Assembly: GCA_039111635.1 (NCBI GenBank)
Contig: JBCAQO010000007.1
Location: 2,232,001-2,296,000 of the forward strand
Length of the DNA stretch: 64,000 nt
From: Heterobasidion occidentale
Taxonomy: Eukaryota; Basidiomycota; Agaricomycetes; Russulales; Bondarzewiaceae
Reading direction: 5' to 3'
In this document: positions 49,219 through 61,205 of the stretch, one piece after another
How the letters are laid out: every line of letters starts with the position of its first letter
How positions within the stretch are numbered: position 1 is the first letter of the stretch
Notes under the pieces: generated by a model
Told to the model about the DNA's origin: nothing
Database searches by the model: none
What the model saw: the letters and a program-made list of their open reading frames with translations, nothing else
Position numbers and translations under genes: made by a program

Positions 49219-50290
49219 ATGACTTACCCGTACGAAACGTTCCAGCTAGAGGAGATCGCTCCCTCTGCATGGCAAAGACACCCAGTCCTTGCCAATGGCA
49301 ACGCCACCTTCCCCTACGACAACCAAACCTCGAGCGAGAGCCGTCAAACGCCACAAGAAACGGCTGCAAATTGCTACGAGTCAGAGGTACGATTTCGTTT
49401 GATAGAGATCTACGACATTATCCTTACCCCCTTCTTTCACAGGGCGCAGTGGTCATGTCTTCTGGACCGAACCAGTGGGCATATGCCCCATCATACCAAG
49501 AGCCCACCTATGCAGAAGCGATCTCAACCAACGTCGTCACTGTTGGAGACTACGCATATCCTCAGCAGACGCTGCCGGCTGGGGAGATCTTCTACCCTGC
49601 AGCGCCAATGACGTGGGGTCTGCCAGTCGGTGAGTCATTCCACATTCACCTCATGCTTGTATATTTACCCTGCCCTCAGTCCAGGAGAGTCAGGCGAGTT
49701 CATACTACCCGCCCGATTGCCCTCCGCCCTTCGTGGGGTGTGCTGCCGGGATACCAGTCAGTTTCCCCATCTCCCGAGAGCATGAAGCTACCTATAATAC
49801 CCCGTTGCACATGCCCACACCACGGAGGCTACGAGAATTGGGTCACTAGCGAGGCTCATACCATCCCAACCACGAGAACGACCGACCCCAGCAGAGCTAG
49901 AGAATAGATTCGCGCGCGCGGCAGCAGCGTCTATCGTGGTACCTCAGTACCAGTCGAGCGCTCAGGAGGACTTCGAGGGCGATGCCTTCAAACATACAAC
50001 CTAGCAATCAGAAACGACGATTCACGGGAAAAGTCCCGTGAACGGCTACATTCCCGAGGCAGTCAAGGTGTCTGTCCGAGAGCGCACCCCCATGCGACCT
50101 AAGAGGGCCCGAGCGCCAAAGAACGCTCGTGGACGAACCGAGTACGTCACTACCAAGATCGCGAGAAATGCCTGATCGAATTCCAGTATTCTCATGCCCA
50201 GCAAGCAGTGCGACACTTTCCGGAACGGGTAAGTCCACACAGACGCTCTCGGAGCACACAAGAGTAGCGAGCACGGTCCGAGGCTGATTT
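49219..50290 (+). pseudogene. C2H2 zinc-finger gene, copy 5 (dead)
   Basis: Exons 49219-49386 and 49443-49629 are intact with correct splice sites, and exon 3 starts at 49680. In exon 3 a one-base deletion near 49829 (relative to copy 4) shifts the frame into a TAG at about 49850. Further downstream the homology continues, but cysteines and histidines of both fingers are lost and several indels are present. Only the N-terminal ~175 residues could be made, without fingers. Confidence 0.8.
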
Positions 50291-50845
50291 GGAGGTGGAT
50301 GAAGTGGAGTGGGCGAAGAGCAGAGAAGGGTGGGTTACTCAATCTTGCCCTCAAGGTGTCCCCCGCGTTCCTCCGCCCCTCCTCCTTATTGATTGCACTT
50401 CTGTCTCCCCTCTGTTTATTATAGAGCACCACCGGTCTCACAAATGTGCCACCTTCACGCCCGAATCGATCCGCGGCCGTGATGCTCGATTTGCGCCTGT
50501 CTGCGAGGATAGTATAGGAAGATATCCCGATCTTTTTGATTCAACTCACATGCATCGGTCACAGTTCTCCAATATATCTGATCTCTCTACAACTGTGTGT
50601 TTCGTATGCGCCTCAAGCTGACGAAGCGCTAGATGAGTTGCTGAGTTGTGTCACTTTCCTGCAGCTGCACACAATGAGACACGACTGACACAATGGCTGC
50701 AAGGAACATGTGAGAGACAGCGAACTCATCAAGCTGACTTATGCCATCGTCATTGCTCAGTCTCTTCTGCTCCTCTGCTCGCGTTCAGCAGCGACATCTT
50801 GTCAGATCTACTTCTGCTCACCTCCAGCACTGCTGCTTCAGACCG

Positions 50846-51302
50846 ATGTCGAGCACTACCCCCGTAAAACACACTTTCATCGTGTATGCACCTGACAAAA
50901 CCGATCCAGACGCGACCTCACGCCGGCTGGCTGTTCGCCCATCACACATCGAGAGAGCCGCCACGATGAAGCAGGAAGGATACATGAGTGCGTCACTCGC
51001 ATCGAACTGATGTAGTTAACGATCACTAAGATTAGTAGAACTGGGCGGCGCGATCCTCACGCCAGAGTCGATTGCAAGCGAGAGTACAGAAAAGAAGATG
51101 ACAGGCTCCGTTTTGTTTTTCCATGCTGAGACGATAGACGAGGTGCGAAAGACGGTTGAAAGCGATGTGTACTATATTTCGAACGTGGTGAGTAGATTTC
51201 ATTTGGCTGAGGTCCTTCCGATCAGTGACCGTGGTGCAGTGGGATGTGGAGAAGATCGTGATCGCACCCTATGCTATTGCTGGAGGCTCTCAGTGGCCTT
51301 GA
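50846..51302 (+). CDS. YCII-family small protein
   Basis: Exons 50846-50987, 51039-51187 and 51240-51302 give a 117-aa protein with phases 1 and 0 matched. The sequence follows the YCII-related (YciI-like) alpha+beta fold: HTFIVYAPDKTDPDA, an SHIERAATMKQEGYM helix, the G-G-A-x-LTPES turn, GSVLFFHAETIDEVRK and ESDVYYISNVWDVEKI. Members are small cytosolic proteins of uncertain, possibly enzymatic, function. The start at 50846 gives the usual length (MSSTTPVKHTF). The intact frame next to a dead twin at 45918 suggests this one is under selection. Confidence 0.78.
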
Positions 51303-52541
51303 TGTGGGGGTGTTGGCGCAAGTCATGAATTTATCAGTAAGTCCTTTTTTTCATTCGCACTTTGGATGCTCAAGAACATCGACGTTCTTCAAGATATCTG
51401 CACGCGCCTTCTTGAATACCTGGCCATACTTCTCAGACTTTTGTAACAGGGGCTCGTTGCATTCTCCATGGCTCACTTTAACTCGAATTTAAATTTCGTG
51501 TATGCTGCTATCAACGACGATGTCCGGCCACTCCTTACACACGCATTTATCGTCAGTCTGATTTGTTCTAATCCTCATGAATAGCGAGCTCCGCAGTACT
51601 CAGAGCGTCTCTGAAGCGATTCACGAACATCTCCGAAATTTCTACTCAGAAGCCCTTAGAACTGCGTTGTCACAGTCTACGTTCTATGTGATCATGGGCT
51701 TTTACCTACAGATCTTCCATCGATCATGGTAGATCTAATGCTAGGAGTCAAAGCAAATGTCAGTCTGCTCTATCAGGTGAGTAGCACTCAAGTGCGTAAA
51801 CAAGACTATTGTTTCAGTATGTCGAAGGCGCAATTCGAATTGAATGAGCCCTGTGCTCACGTTGATCCTTGTTTACTCTTTTCTAACGCCACTGCTCTTT
51901 GTCTTCCCTCACTCAAATCCTGGTCCGCTGCTCGCATATCAGTGCTTTACCTGCCCACTTTACACACAGCAATGGCCGTGCACGTCTCATTGTGATTGAC
52001 AGTTCCCTGAGTCTTATTGTAACCAAACTTTCCGCTTTTCCTGAATTACCAATTTCTTCGTTTGCGCTTCAAGCCACGTCGACGCCAGTAACCTACGAGG
52101 CTCGTCTCGTTTTCCCCTTCATTTATTACATGTCAATCTGACACAGTATCGTGGTATCTAGCATATTAGGCTGTGCTCGTCGTGTTGTCTTGCCATATTT
52201 TTGGTGATTCAAAGGTTCGGCCGTATGGCTAGAATTCTGGACTGTGATCAGGGTTGTTCGAATAACTGCATAACGGCCTGGAGAAATAGCACCGCGCTGC
52301 CGACGATGCTGTCTACACGCAAACTACTCATATTCTCCTTTGTCATGATGGAGCCAATGATCAAGAATACATAGAGGATATTGTCATGCATTGCGAGGAG
52401 AGCCGCGATGGATATTAGAGAAGCGCAGCTGTCCAAAGAAACTTGTAGTGGACCCATGCTTCATTTCGGCAACTCGGCGAGGAGATTGAAACTGGATGTT
52501 CCGTCGCCTTCGCTCCTTGTTCCTCAACAGCCCTCAGCAAC
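51303..52541. other. No recognisable gene
   Basis: AT-richer stretch between the YCII gene and the ubiquitin-like gene; frames under 90 codons with no motif. Confidence 0.4.
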
Positions 52542-54178
52542 ATGGCGAAGCGTGCTCGTTCCGTCGACGATGGAAACGAACCTTCGAAGCGAACACATAT
52601 ATTGGATGAAAAATCCAGCCGTACTCCGTGTTTGTGCTCTATATGCACAAGGACTGGTCCGTCATGTCCATGTTCTCGATTCATGACGTGGTAGCTAATT
52701 TTGTTTCCACAAAACTCGTAGAATCAATACCAAAGCAGCGTAAGCTCCCGGTCCTTACCAGATTACTCATTTTTGTATATGGATTATGTAGACTTGGCGA
52801 CTCTAAGTGATGCCGTCGACGGCAAAAATTTGATTCAAATTCGCTTTGGAGATCGAAGAGTCATCACTGGTGTGCCCCTCACATTCGATGTTTGTCCGGA
52901 TCTACGTAAATTGAAATACCTATCTCTGACCTGGAGCGCGTATCACATAGGCCCTGGCTGTCACCGTTCGTCGTTTGTTCTCCCTTTCTGCTTCCTCCGA
53001 TCTGCGCATCTCTGCGCATATTCCGTCCTTCGATGGTGAACGCATGGAGACCGATCCACTCATATGGCCAAACCTTTGCTACTCCCTCACGGCTGTATGG
53101 GGCGAATCGGTCGAAAGGATAAACAAGCCTGCAACCGCGACTATCACCACCCTCGCCCTGAGATCTGTGTATGATCTGGTATAAGTGATCGGACATTGGC
53201 CTTTCATTACGATCCCCTCCTCACTATTGAGGCCTTGATGAGAAAGCTCCAAGTCGAAGAAGGCGTCCCAATAGAACGCCAAAGGCTGTGCTTGAATGGC
53301 AAGATACTTCTTGCGGTCAAGAGACCATTAACCTTGGCTCAGTGCTTCATCAAACCGGGGCGGACTCTAGGCCTATATCAGCAGAAGAACAAGCAGAGAC
53401 AAAGCGTCTACATCCATTCCCCGGCTCCTATGACTATTTCACTCACGCTCAGTATCATCCCGGGATGGGAGTTCTCATCCGTACGACCAATGGTACCTGC
53501 AGAGCGAAAGAGAGTGGATGGCAAAGCGTAACGTGGGCAGTGCAATCGCAAGACACTCAGGATGATGAACGGCTCGTTGAATCGGATGTCCCCGACATAC
53601 AATGGGAATACGACTTGTCGGTTTTTGTATATATTTGATTTTCTGAGGACTGATGCAAGCGTGTGGATTCCACAGACAACCTTTGACGGGACTTGTGCAG
53701 CCTTTGCGCCTTTCTCATAATTGTTTCGATCCTACACATCCCGTCATCGATTCATCGAACTCTGTGCTTGTCCTTCATACCGAAGTGGCCGAATACCTCG
53801 AAACAGCCCTTTGTTCTTTAGAACTACCACTTTCTATGCGCAAGTCCTTCATAAGGTGGGTCATACTCGTCTATATCCCTGGGGGCTACTATTAACAACA
53901 GTGATAGTTACTGGCATGCTGACCTTATGAGCCATGCAAATATCGCTCTGCGGTTCTTACCACAAGCCTCATACGAACTGTCTGCTTCTCTTGTAATAAA
54001 TCCTATCCCCACAAGAGTCGTCCGTATCTTCATGCTCTGGAAGGGCGTCCCGGCCTCCGAGGAGCAACGCTGGGCATCTGACATGTTTCAGACGAGACTA
54101 TCAGATCAAGGGTGGTTGGGCCTCCGTCGTGGGGAGCAAAGTCTCGACGAATCTCGCACTTCCTCTGGAAGTGTTTGA
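52542..54178 (+). CDS. Ubiquitin-like domain protein with conserved basidiomycete C-terminus
   Basis: A possible start is MAKRARSVDDGNEPSKR at 52542. A well-supported 52-bp intron is at 52740-52791, joining ...ESIPKQH to LATLSDAV. At 53196-53380 the frame LTIEALMRKLQVEEGVPIE, RQRLCLNGK, ...TLGLYQ matches a ubiquitin-like fold (helix, EGVP-x-x-RQRL, NGK turn). A later segment (VLVLHTEVAEYLE ... SMRKSFI, 44-bp intron near 53859-53902, then YWHADLMSHANIALRFLPQASYE) is a domain I recognise from uncharacterised basidiomycete ubiquitin-like proteins. The exon chain between 52930 and 53190 is unclear, and one frame change near 52615 is needed if the MAKRARS start is real. It may be a partly decayed gene. 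Function unknown. Confidence 0.5.
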
Positions 54179-54805
54179 GTGGGGCGGCATGGAGGTCAAA
54201 TAACACGATTTAGCTGGTGGTCGGTAGACTCCGGTGGAAGGGCAGTTGCTCTGTGTGTGCACTCATAAGAATGACCGGGGAGCAATAATTTTTGACCACA
54301 AACACCCGCACAATCTGGTCTCATAGTATGAACTGCGAAACTGTCCAATGCTCTTGGGCTCGCTCCGCGCGCTTTCGATGTGATGCTCTATAGATTCTGA
54401 TTATTTCGTTACAACGCGTAGACTACGACAGACCCGGTATTATTACAGCACATATACAAAGACGAGCGAACCGCGATAATACCAAAACGAAGCTCAGAGC
54501 GAGAGAAGAGGGGCAAACAACATTAACACATTTTTCAGTCAAGAGATGAGCGAAGAGGGAAACAGAGGGATGGGAGAGGAAGAAGGTGAACCATGAACAG
54601 AAAGAGGTAGAAAGGAACAATAAGATAGGAGTTCGAGCAGACGTAAGAAGGAGAAGCCGGTCGAAAGACGTAGGTTGATACCCACATCCGTTCGAGACGA
54701 TGTCGGATGTTGGAATGACAGAGGAACAGGCGCAACGACAGACGTCGTTAGCAGTCTACGAGCAAACGCGACGAAAAAAATAGACGATAAAAAAAACAAG
54801 CACGA
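54179..54805. other. Boundary between accessory block and transcription factor gene
   Basis: Holds the 3' ends of the + strand ubiquitin-like gene and the minus-strand regulator. No gene seen. Confidence 0.4.
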
Positions 54806-57800
54806 CTATGTGAACGTCAGCAAGCTCTCAGCAGGGACATCGCGCTGCGCCTCGGCCTCGGCCGAGTCCTGCCACAGACTCATCATGTTTTTGAGCACGC
54901 CGTCGAGAAACACCGAATAATGTCTCGGCGTGTGCTGTGCGTCGATGGCAATCTCGTCCGACGCGAGGGTGCTGATGAGCAGGCTGCTCACGGCGTAGAT
55001 CTTTGTACGCCGCTCCTCGGAGACGACGTGCGCAAAGCGCGGGTGAAGTAGCTGTGAGGTGAAGTGAAACGGGGAGCAAAAACAGACTGTCAGCCTCTGA
55101 TATTGCTCTCGGTGATGGAAGGATCCTCCCCGTCAGGCAAGGGCGAAGTAGGAAAGAGGGAGGAGGCGTGGAGATATGGAGATATGGAGGCGAATCTCAC
55201 CTTGACCAAGAAAGCGCCCGCAAAGCCCGTCCCGACGAAAAAGAACTCGGGGGCGTACTTGACGAACTGCGTCGCCACCATACGCTTCAGCCATGCATCC
55301 ACGAGCGCGAACGCGGCGTTGATCGACTGCTCGAGGTAACGGCTCTGCTCCTCCGTCTTCAGGATGTTGCTCGCGATCTCCGATTGCAGACCGTACGAAA
55401 TTACGATGAGGCGGCAGTATTCCAGCAAGCTGATGTGCGTGGAACCCATCAGCCCCATATCATCGTGAGAGAAGTGAGAGATGCTTACTATGCGACCATT
55501 CCGGTGCGCAGCTGGTCGGCCATCTCTGTAGGAGACACGAGAATGAATCGCGCCGGTCAGTATATGAGATCAGGATCCGCATTGGGAAGCAAAGGCGTAC
55601 CGATTTCCTCGTGCAGGTCCCGCGCATCGCGGCCTTTTCGAGCGACGATGACGACAGCCTCTGCGTGAACGCGTCGATGACGGTCGCTAGCGCCTGCGCC
55701 TAGAAACCGAAATAAATTTAGTTTCAGGTGATGAATCGAAAGAGGCGCAAGGGGACACACCCGCTTATCCGCAGGGTAGCTCTGCACCTCGGAGGTGGTG
55801 TCAATGAACGCGTTCATGATGCGGAGAAGCTCGATGATGGCAGGGAGATGTGCGTCGAACGGGTGCTGGAACGTCGACGCGGAGCACCAGCGCGAGCTGT
55901 TCCGTATGATCTACACAAGTAGATACGCGTGTAAGCTCGTTGAACACTGGCATGCATGCAGCATGCAGACAGAGCAGACAGCCAACGCACCTCGTCCTCG
56001 CGGATCGTGGGTTGCTTGCCCATCTGCATTGACGTGCTGTAGTCCATGATGCAGCAGATCATCCACGTCCGCCGGCGGTTGAGCAGCTCCCGCTCGTGTC
56101 GCTCGTCGGCCGGTGGCTCGTTGAAGGCTTGTTCAGATTCAGCTCTACGGCCAGCCTGTCCCAGTCCAAGGTCACGGTCAATACACGCGCAAACAGACTA
56201 ACACTGAAAAAGGGAAAGGTTCCTAAAGAGGAAGGTAGACTGCTCACCGTGAAGCGACCCCCGTGTAGAACGACCCCCGGTCCTCCTCCCACGTGCGCGT
56301 CGGGCTACCGTACGCGGCCATGATCAGATACGCCTGCGACATCTCAACGCACTTCCAGCCGTCGATGAACGCCGACGCGGCCGCCGCCTTGGCGAAGTGC
56401 ATCGCCATCTTGTAGATCTCTGGACGTTGGGTGTAGTACCGCGAGGAGACGGCGCAGACTGTGCGGGCGCGACGTGAGCTACGGCAAAGGTCAAATGGAA
56501 AAGGTCAAATTACCAGCGGTGAAGAGGAAGGGACACCGGCGGAGAACGGAGGCGGGTGTGTGAATCGTCTCATCCAAGATAGACAAGAACGGCTAGGAAC
56601 GAGCATCAGAATCCCCATCCTACACAACGAAGAGAATACCGCTCACGTTCATCTTATGAAAGAATCTAACGACGTCCGTACGTCAGAAAGACAACCCCCC
56701 GAAAGCATATACGACGTATGCAGACTCACATGTCGAACAACGCTTTCGCCTCGTCAGGCGAGATGAGCCCCGAGATTAGGATCTCGGGCAGCATCTCGCG
56801 CTCGATGACGATCTGCCGTAAATTCAAATCAGCCGACGGTCCTGTATAATTAATTGATCGTCAGCATTATGAAATTCGATAATAATCGGGATGTGAAATT
56901 GTGAGACTCCTCGATCGATCGATGTGGGACCAAAAAATTCCAGCTATCAAGATTTCCACGAGCGGCCATCCGGGACCAAAAACCCAAAAACTTACCGGGG
57001 CTGAAATACGCGCCGTTCGCGATGCCAAAGTCCATCTCCGGCACGCCCTTTAGACCGCCAAACGCCTGCGACCACGCGTCTGCGTTGGCGTTGGGGGTAA
57101 GGTTTGATGGCACGTTCAGCGTCGGATGGTGCCTCTTGCCGTACTTGAGGGAGCAGCTCGCAAGGAAGCCCAGCGGGGCAGTAGAATCTGGCAATGAGTG
57201 GAGCCGCAGCGCTCCGCCGCCGCCACCACCATCTCCACCGCCGGGGCGATGGCTGGTATGCCGCCGCACGATGTGCGTCTCCGCGCTCTGCTCCTTCTTG
57301 CACAGATCCACGTCCATCGACTCGCTCTTGCTCCTCTGGCTTTCGTCCTCGTCGCGCTCCTCGTCGTCTTCCCCATCTTCCTCGAGCTCGTCGTCGTCCA
57401 TCTCCTCGTCGACCTCCAGCGCGCTGATGTCGATCGCGCCGCGCGCGACTTCCCACGCGCGCGCGCTCGCCTGGTGCTTCTCCATCCGCGCGAGGACCTC
57501 GCTGTGCGCCTGGCGCTCAGCCGGAGTGAGGTTCCCGAGGCGCGCTGGGAGAATCGAGAGCGGCGTGACGTACGAGCCGGACGTGCCAGAGCTGGAGGAG
57601 GAGCCTGGGGCGCAGGTGTGCAGACGCGACAGGATGTCTGCGATCGACTGGTCTTTTTCGCGGATTTGGCGGAGGAGGTGCTCCCTTTGGCTAAATCGGG
57701 CAATTCATTTTCGTTTTCGGTTCGCGTTTCGGGTCGGAAGTTGAGCAGGTGCGGAAGGGAAGGAAGACAAAAGAGAGGGCGTCTACGTCAGCAAGGTCCA

Positions 57801-59389
57801 GAGCGCCAGGGTCTGAGCCGCGTGGGACAAAAGCAGTCTCCATCGAGCCAAAATGGCTGGAATGAAGATGGCGCGAAGGCGAAGAAAGAACAAGGGATGG
57901 CGCGAAAGGCAATAGGGACGACTCATCGTCCCGATGCGGAATTGCAAGGGGACTGGAAGATCTGTCTGTCGGACTTACCTCGGCGTTCTCGCCTTGCGCC
58001 CCTCGACCACACAGTGGTGTCCCCCTACGTTGCAGCGCACGCATGCCGGCTGCGCGTCGGGGAATATGCACTTCATCTGCAAGGCGAGCCAAGGTCACCG
58101 AGTTAGCGCATGTCGAGTAGGCATTGAGCGGACGCGCACCTTCAGCTTCTTGCAGCGAGCACAGGCACCAGGTAAGCGCCCACCCACGGTCGTCGCCACG
58201 GCAGACGTAGCGCCCACATAACCAGTGGAAGAGGGGCTGGCGCCAGACCCAGACGCACCTGACGCCGCAGCAGCTTCGGAGATAGCGATGGATATAGCCT
58301 TTTCAGACCCTCTTCGCGAGTACGGGCCCGAGCTCGAGGAGGACGACGGTCCCGCGTTCAAATACGGATGCGAAACGTGCGCGTGAGCACGGGGACTCGA
58401 CCGCGGACTGGATCGGGTATTCGAGCTGGAACGTGCACTGGGGGAAGAGAGCCTTCCAGTTCCAGACTGCCCTTGGGCGTTGGTGACGTCTCCGTTGCCA
58501 TTGCGCGGGTGCTGTTGTGTGATGTAAAATGAAGGATGGGACATGGAGGCAGCGCTTGCTGTGCTCGTGCTCGGCACGGGCGTATCGCACACGCTGTCGA
58601 ACGGGAACGGGTCGAACGGGGGGCTCGTAGACGTGTCCGAGCATGTGTCGAAGATGAGCGACGGCGTCGACGCTTGCGTCTGTGTTGGTGACCCCGCCGC
58701 CGCCATCGCCATCGAGAGCGACGACGGGGATGTGGAGGATGACGGGATATGGAAGGTGTCGTGGGTGTGATCACGATGGGGCTGGACGTGAGTCTGGCTG
58801 TGAGTCACGGGACCGTTGGCACTGATGATGTCTGATGAGAACGAAGGGTGTCGGTTAGCGATGCTCGGAAGGGCGTCACGACAGAATGAAGGGCGAAGAG
58901 ATTTGACAGGATGGAAGATGAAGAGACAGGATCGAGGAATGATGGATAATTGAAAGGCAATGAAGTAAGGAAAACCTGCTTGCCTGTATCTGAAGGCTGG
59001 TACCACAAGTCGTCCAACGCGGCGTATGCATTGTTCATCTGCGGCGCGGCGACATCGATCCCGTTTACGTGTCCGCCGTCAGAGACTGCGTTCATGTCAA
59101 AAGAATAATGCATGAACCCGTTCACGTCCAGCATCGACGGCTGCTGCTTCGCGTCGACGTCGGTATACTGCTGCGTGGCATCCTTCGAGGCCATGTTCGA
59201 GATGTAGTTCGAATGTGGGAGGAAATTCTGGTGATCCTGCTCGTGACGATGAGGGTGGTGCTGTTGCAGCTGTTGCGGACGTTGGTGGGGGTGATAGTGG
59301 GAAACAGCTGAGTAGACGAGATCCGGATCCGATTGAGGCAAATACTGGGACTGCATGCTGTATCCAAGCGAGAGAGGCGTGTCAAGCAT
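54806..59389 (-). CDS. Zn2Cys6 transcription factor with Fungal_trans domain
   Basis: Thirteen exons from ATG 59389. Exon ends used: 59389-58984, 58831-58140, 58076-57979, 57690-56996, 56841-56730, 56665-56647 (19 nt), 56592-56514, 56458-56248, 56155-55991, then four more exons to a stop at 54808-54806; nearly all phases fit. Order: Gln/His-rich and Ser-rich N-terminus; a zinc cluster split by an intron (GACARCKKLK then MKCIFPD...CVRC...HHC, CX2CX6CX8CX2CX6C); a linker helix REHLLRQIREKDQSI; an acidic region; and a Fungal_trans-like regulatory domain (PFLFTAVCAVSSRYY, WKCVEMSQAYLIMAAY, LAVELNLN, LLEYCRLIVISYGLQ). The cluster plus linker resembles the PriB-type family of basidiomycete regulators (from memory). 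Oddities: the first intron has a GC donor, and a one-base deletion near 56126-56130 breaks exon 9. The acceptor after the exon ending TRKS could be either of two AGs two bases apart. Nuclear regulator; target unknown. Confidence 0.8.
56647..56665 (-). other. 19-nt micro-exon of the Zn2Cys6 gene
   Basis: Acceptor cgttag before A TTC TTT CAT AAG ATG AAC, and donor gtgagc. It supplies FFHKMN between ...EAKALFDI and PFLSILDETIHTP and restores phases 2 and 0 on its two sides. This position is FF-x-x-x-NP in homologous regulators, so the exon is credible despite its size. Confidence 0.7.
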
Positions 59390-61009
59390 GAAGACGCGGA
59401 GGCTACGATGACCCGCAGAGTCAGGAGACGGAGTACGTAGCAGGAGGTGGTATAAACAAGAGGAGGATGCAGTAAGCGTTCAGCAGGTATGTAGGCACCT
59501 GGGCAGTTGGACAGTCAGTGTACCCCATCGAGCGCGGAGGGCAGAGACTTTATAAGCGAAACTGTCTGGCCGCGCCTTGCACGGTTCTGGCAACAGTCAG
59601 TGATGATTCAGGGATCCACGTCGCTGGATTCCCAGGAGACGCACATAGACTCGCCCGATAGACGCCTTCTCCACGACCCATACGTCTGTCCTCCACTTGC
59701 AGACGTGCGTCTATTATAGGAGTCGACAGATCGGATCGAGGGGCGGATGCCATAGACGCCGAGGGTGGATAGGGTGGGCACGGCATCATTGTCCCGTCGA
59801 ACACCACATCAGAAGTACACCATCTTTCGAAGAAGGGTGCGTGAAGTTTGGGTACGGCAAAGCCTCGCGCGGGGACTCCCGAGAGGCATTTTGCACTTTT
59901 TTTTAAAAAAACAGAGAAGCAATATACGACTCGAGATTAGCGGGGGAACATGGGAACATGAGGAAATTCAATCGAAGGACCGATCTTCCCGGATCTCACA
60001 ATCCATGTGAGATAAAAGTTGTGAGATACGATACAGTGCGAACGTTGTGATCGAATCGACGCCTGCCAGGTTGCAGTAGGCTTGACTTGTTCTTGCGCGT
60101 GTGGTGGTCTCGCAAGTTGAGGCAATGCGTGAATCATCCCCAGCGTTGTCGATTGTGTTTGGCTCTATTACACATCCATACCTCCGTTCATCCAGCCGTA
60201 TGACTCCGGTTCCTTCACGCACGTAGGCGCTCGGCGCGGCCCGTTCCGCAGACCTTCTTTCATCTCCCTCCCAGAGTTCCCACCCGAGACCGATAGTCCG
60301 TGACTTGACGCCTTGTTACTCTGTTTCCAAGCCGTCTATCAGTTAATTGAGCACTGGTCTCGGCGCACCGCAGACGCAGACGTACCAGCGTGAATCTCTT
60401 GACTTGGCACCAGCCAATCTGAACGCCGAAGAGGCCGATGGCGCGAAATGTGGCATACAGCCGTAATGCCCCCACCTGTCCGTTAAAGCGCATAATTAAA
60501 ATGAACCGCATCGGTGCGGATCAGACTTCCACCCGCCACCATATCGCTTGCCAGCCAAGCCAGCCGAGCCACCCAACATCCTGCATGCTCCATTTCATAT
60601 CAACGAGTGCCCATGCCGCGTCTGAGCCACCACAATGATGCAAGCCTCCAACGTCACGCCGGCATCGGCGCCAGTGTCTACAGGTCATGTACGGAGCTGC
60701 GGACGACGCCGAATGCTCGCCAGGATATATACGGGGAACGCCGATCGACCCCTCGCCTTCACCACACCCCGCCGTGTCTCCACGAAGCTTAATCGACAGC
60801 CTGCTTACGCTGTAGACCCCTGTGGACCTCTGCGGGACGTCTCCGACGGAGTGCCTCGTTTGAGCTGGGCCTGCACCCGTGCACTCGAGAGCGCGTCATG
60901 GGATTGCCCGACCTCGAGGCTCCCATCCCACCATCTAAAATAAGGGGAACATCGGCGAATACGCAGACCAAAGGGGTTAGGCGTTGTGGGAGAAGGCTCG
61001 GGGAAAGCG

Positions 61010-61205
61010 CTGGATCGGGAAAATCGAGATACTACGTTTGATCGGAGATGATGCCGAAGGAAGGAGAGAGACGAGGAAGGAGAGCAGGGGGCGCCTAGGA
61101 ACGTCTCGGCGTCTCTCTTCGGTCCGCGCTATTCTGTTTGTGCGATCGCGGACGATGAATCTCACGACGAATTTCATAGAGGGGTTGTGATCGGAATCGA
61201 AATCG
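61010..61205. repeat. Diverged direct repeat, unit 1
   Basis: AAATCGAGATACTACG..TGATCGGAGATG and GATGAATCTCAC recur in the same order and orientation at about 61920-61982, roughly 0.9 kb downstream. Confidence 0.55.

Noticed and set aside
52691..52721. 31-bp intron in the ubiquitin-like gene (GTAGCT...TCGTAG)
   Set aside because: Too short for a fungal intron. A 52-bp intron at 52740-52791 gives a coherent protein instead.
55600..55720. Second frameshift in the transcription factor (RDLHEEI frame versus RKAAM-type frame)
   Set aside because: Using the second of two adjacent acceptor AGs keeps the frame without any lesion, so a deletion here is not required.
57198..58106. 302-codon + strand open frame
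   Set aside because: Antisense to well-supported, GC-rich exons of the Zn2Cys6 gene, and it crosses their introns. A shadow frame.
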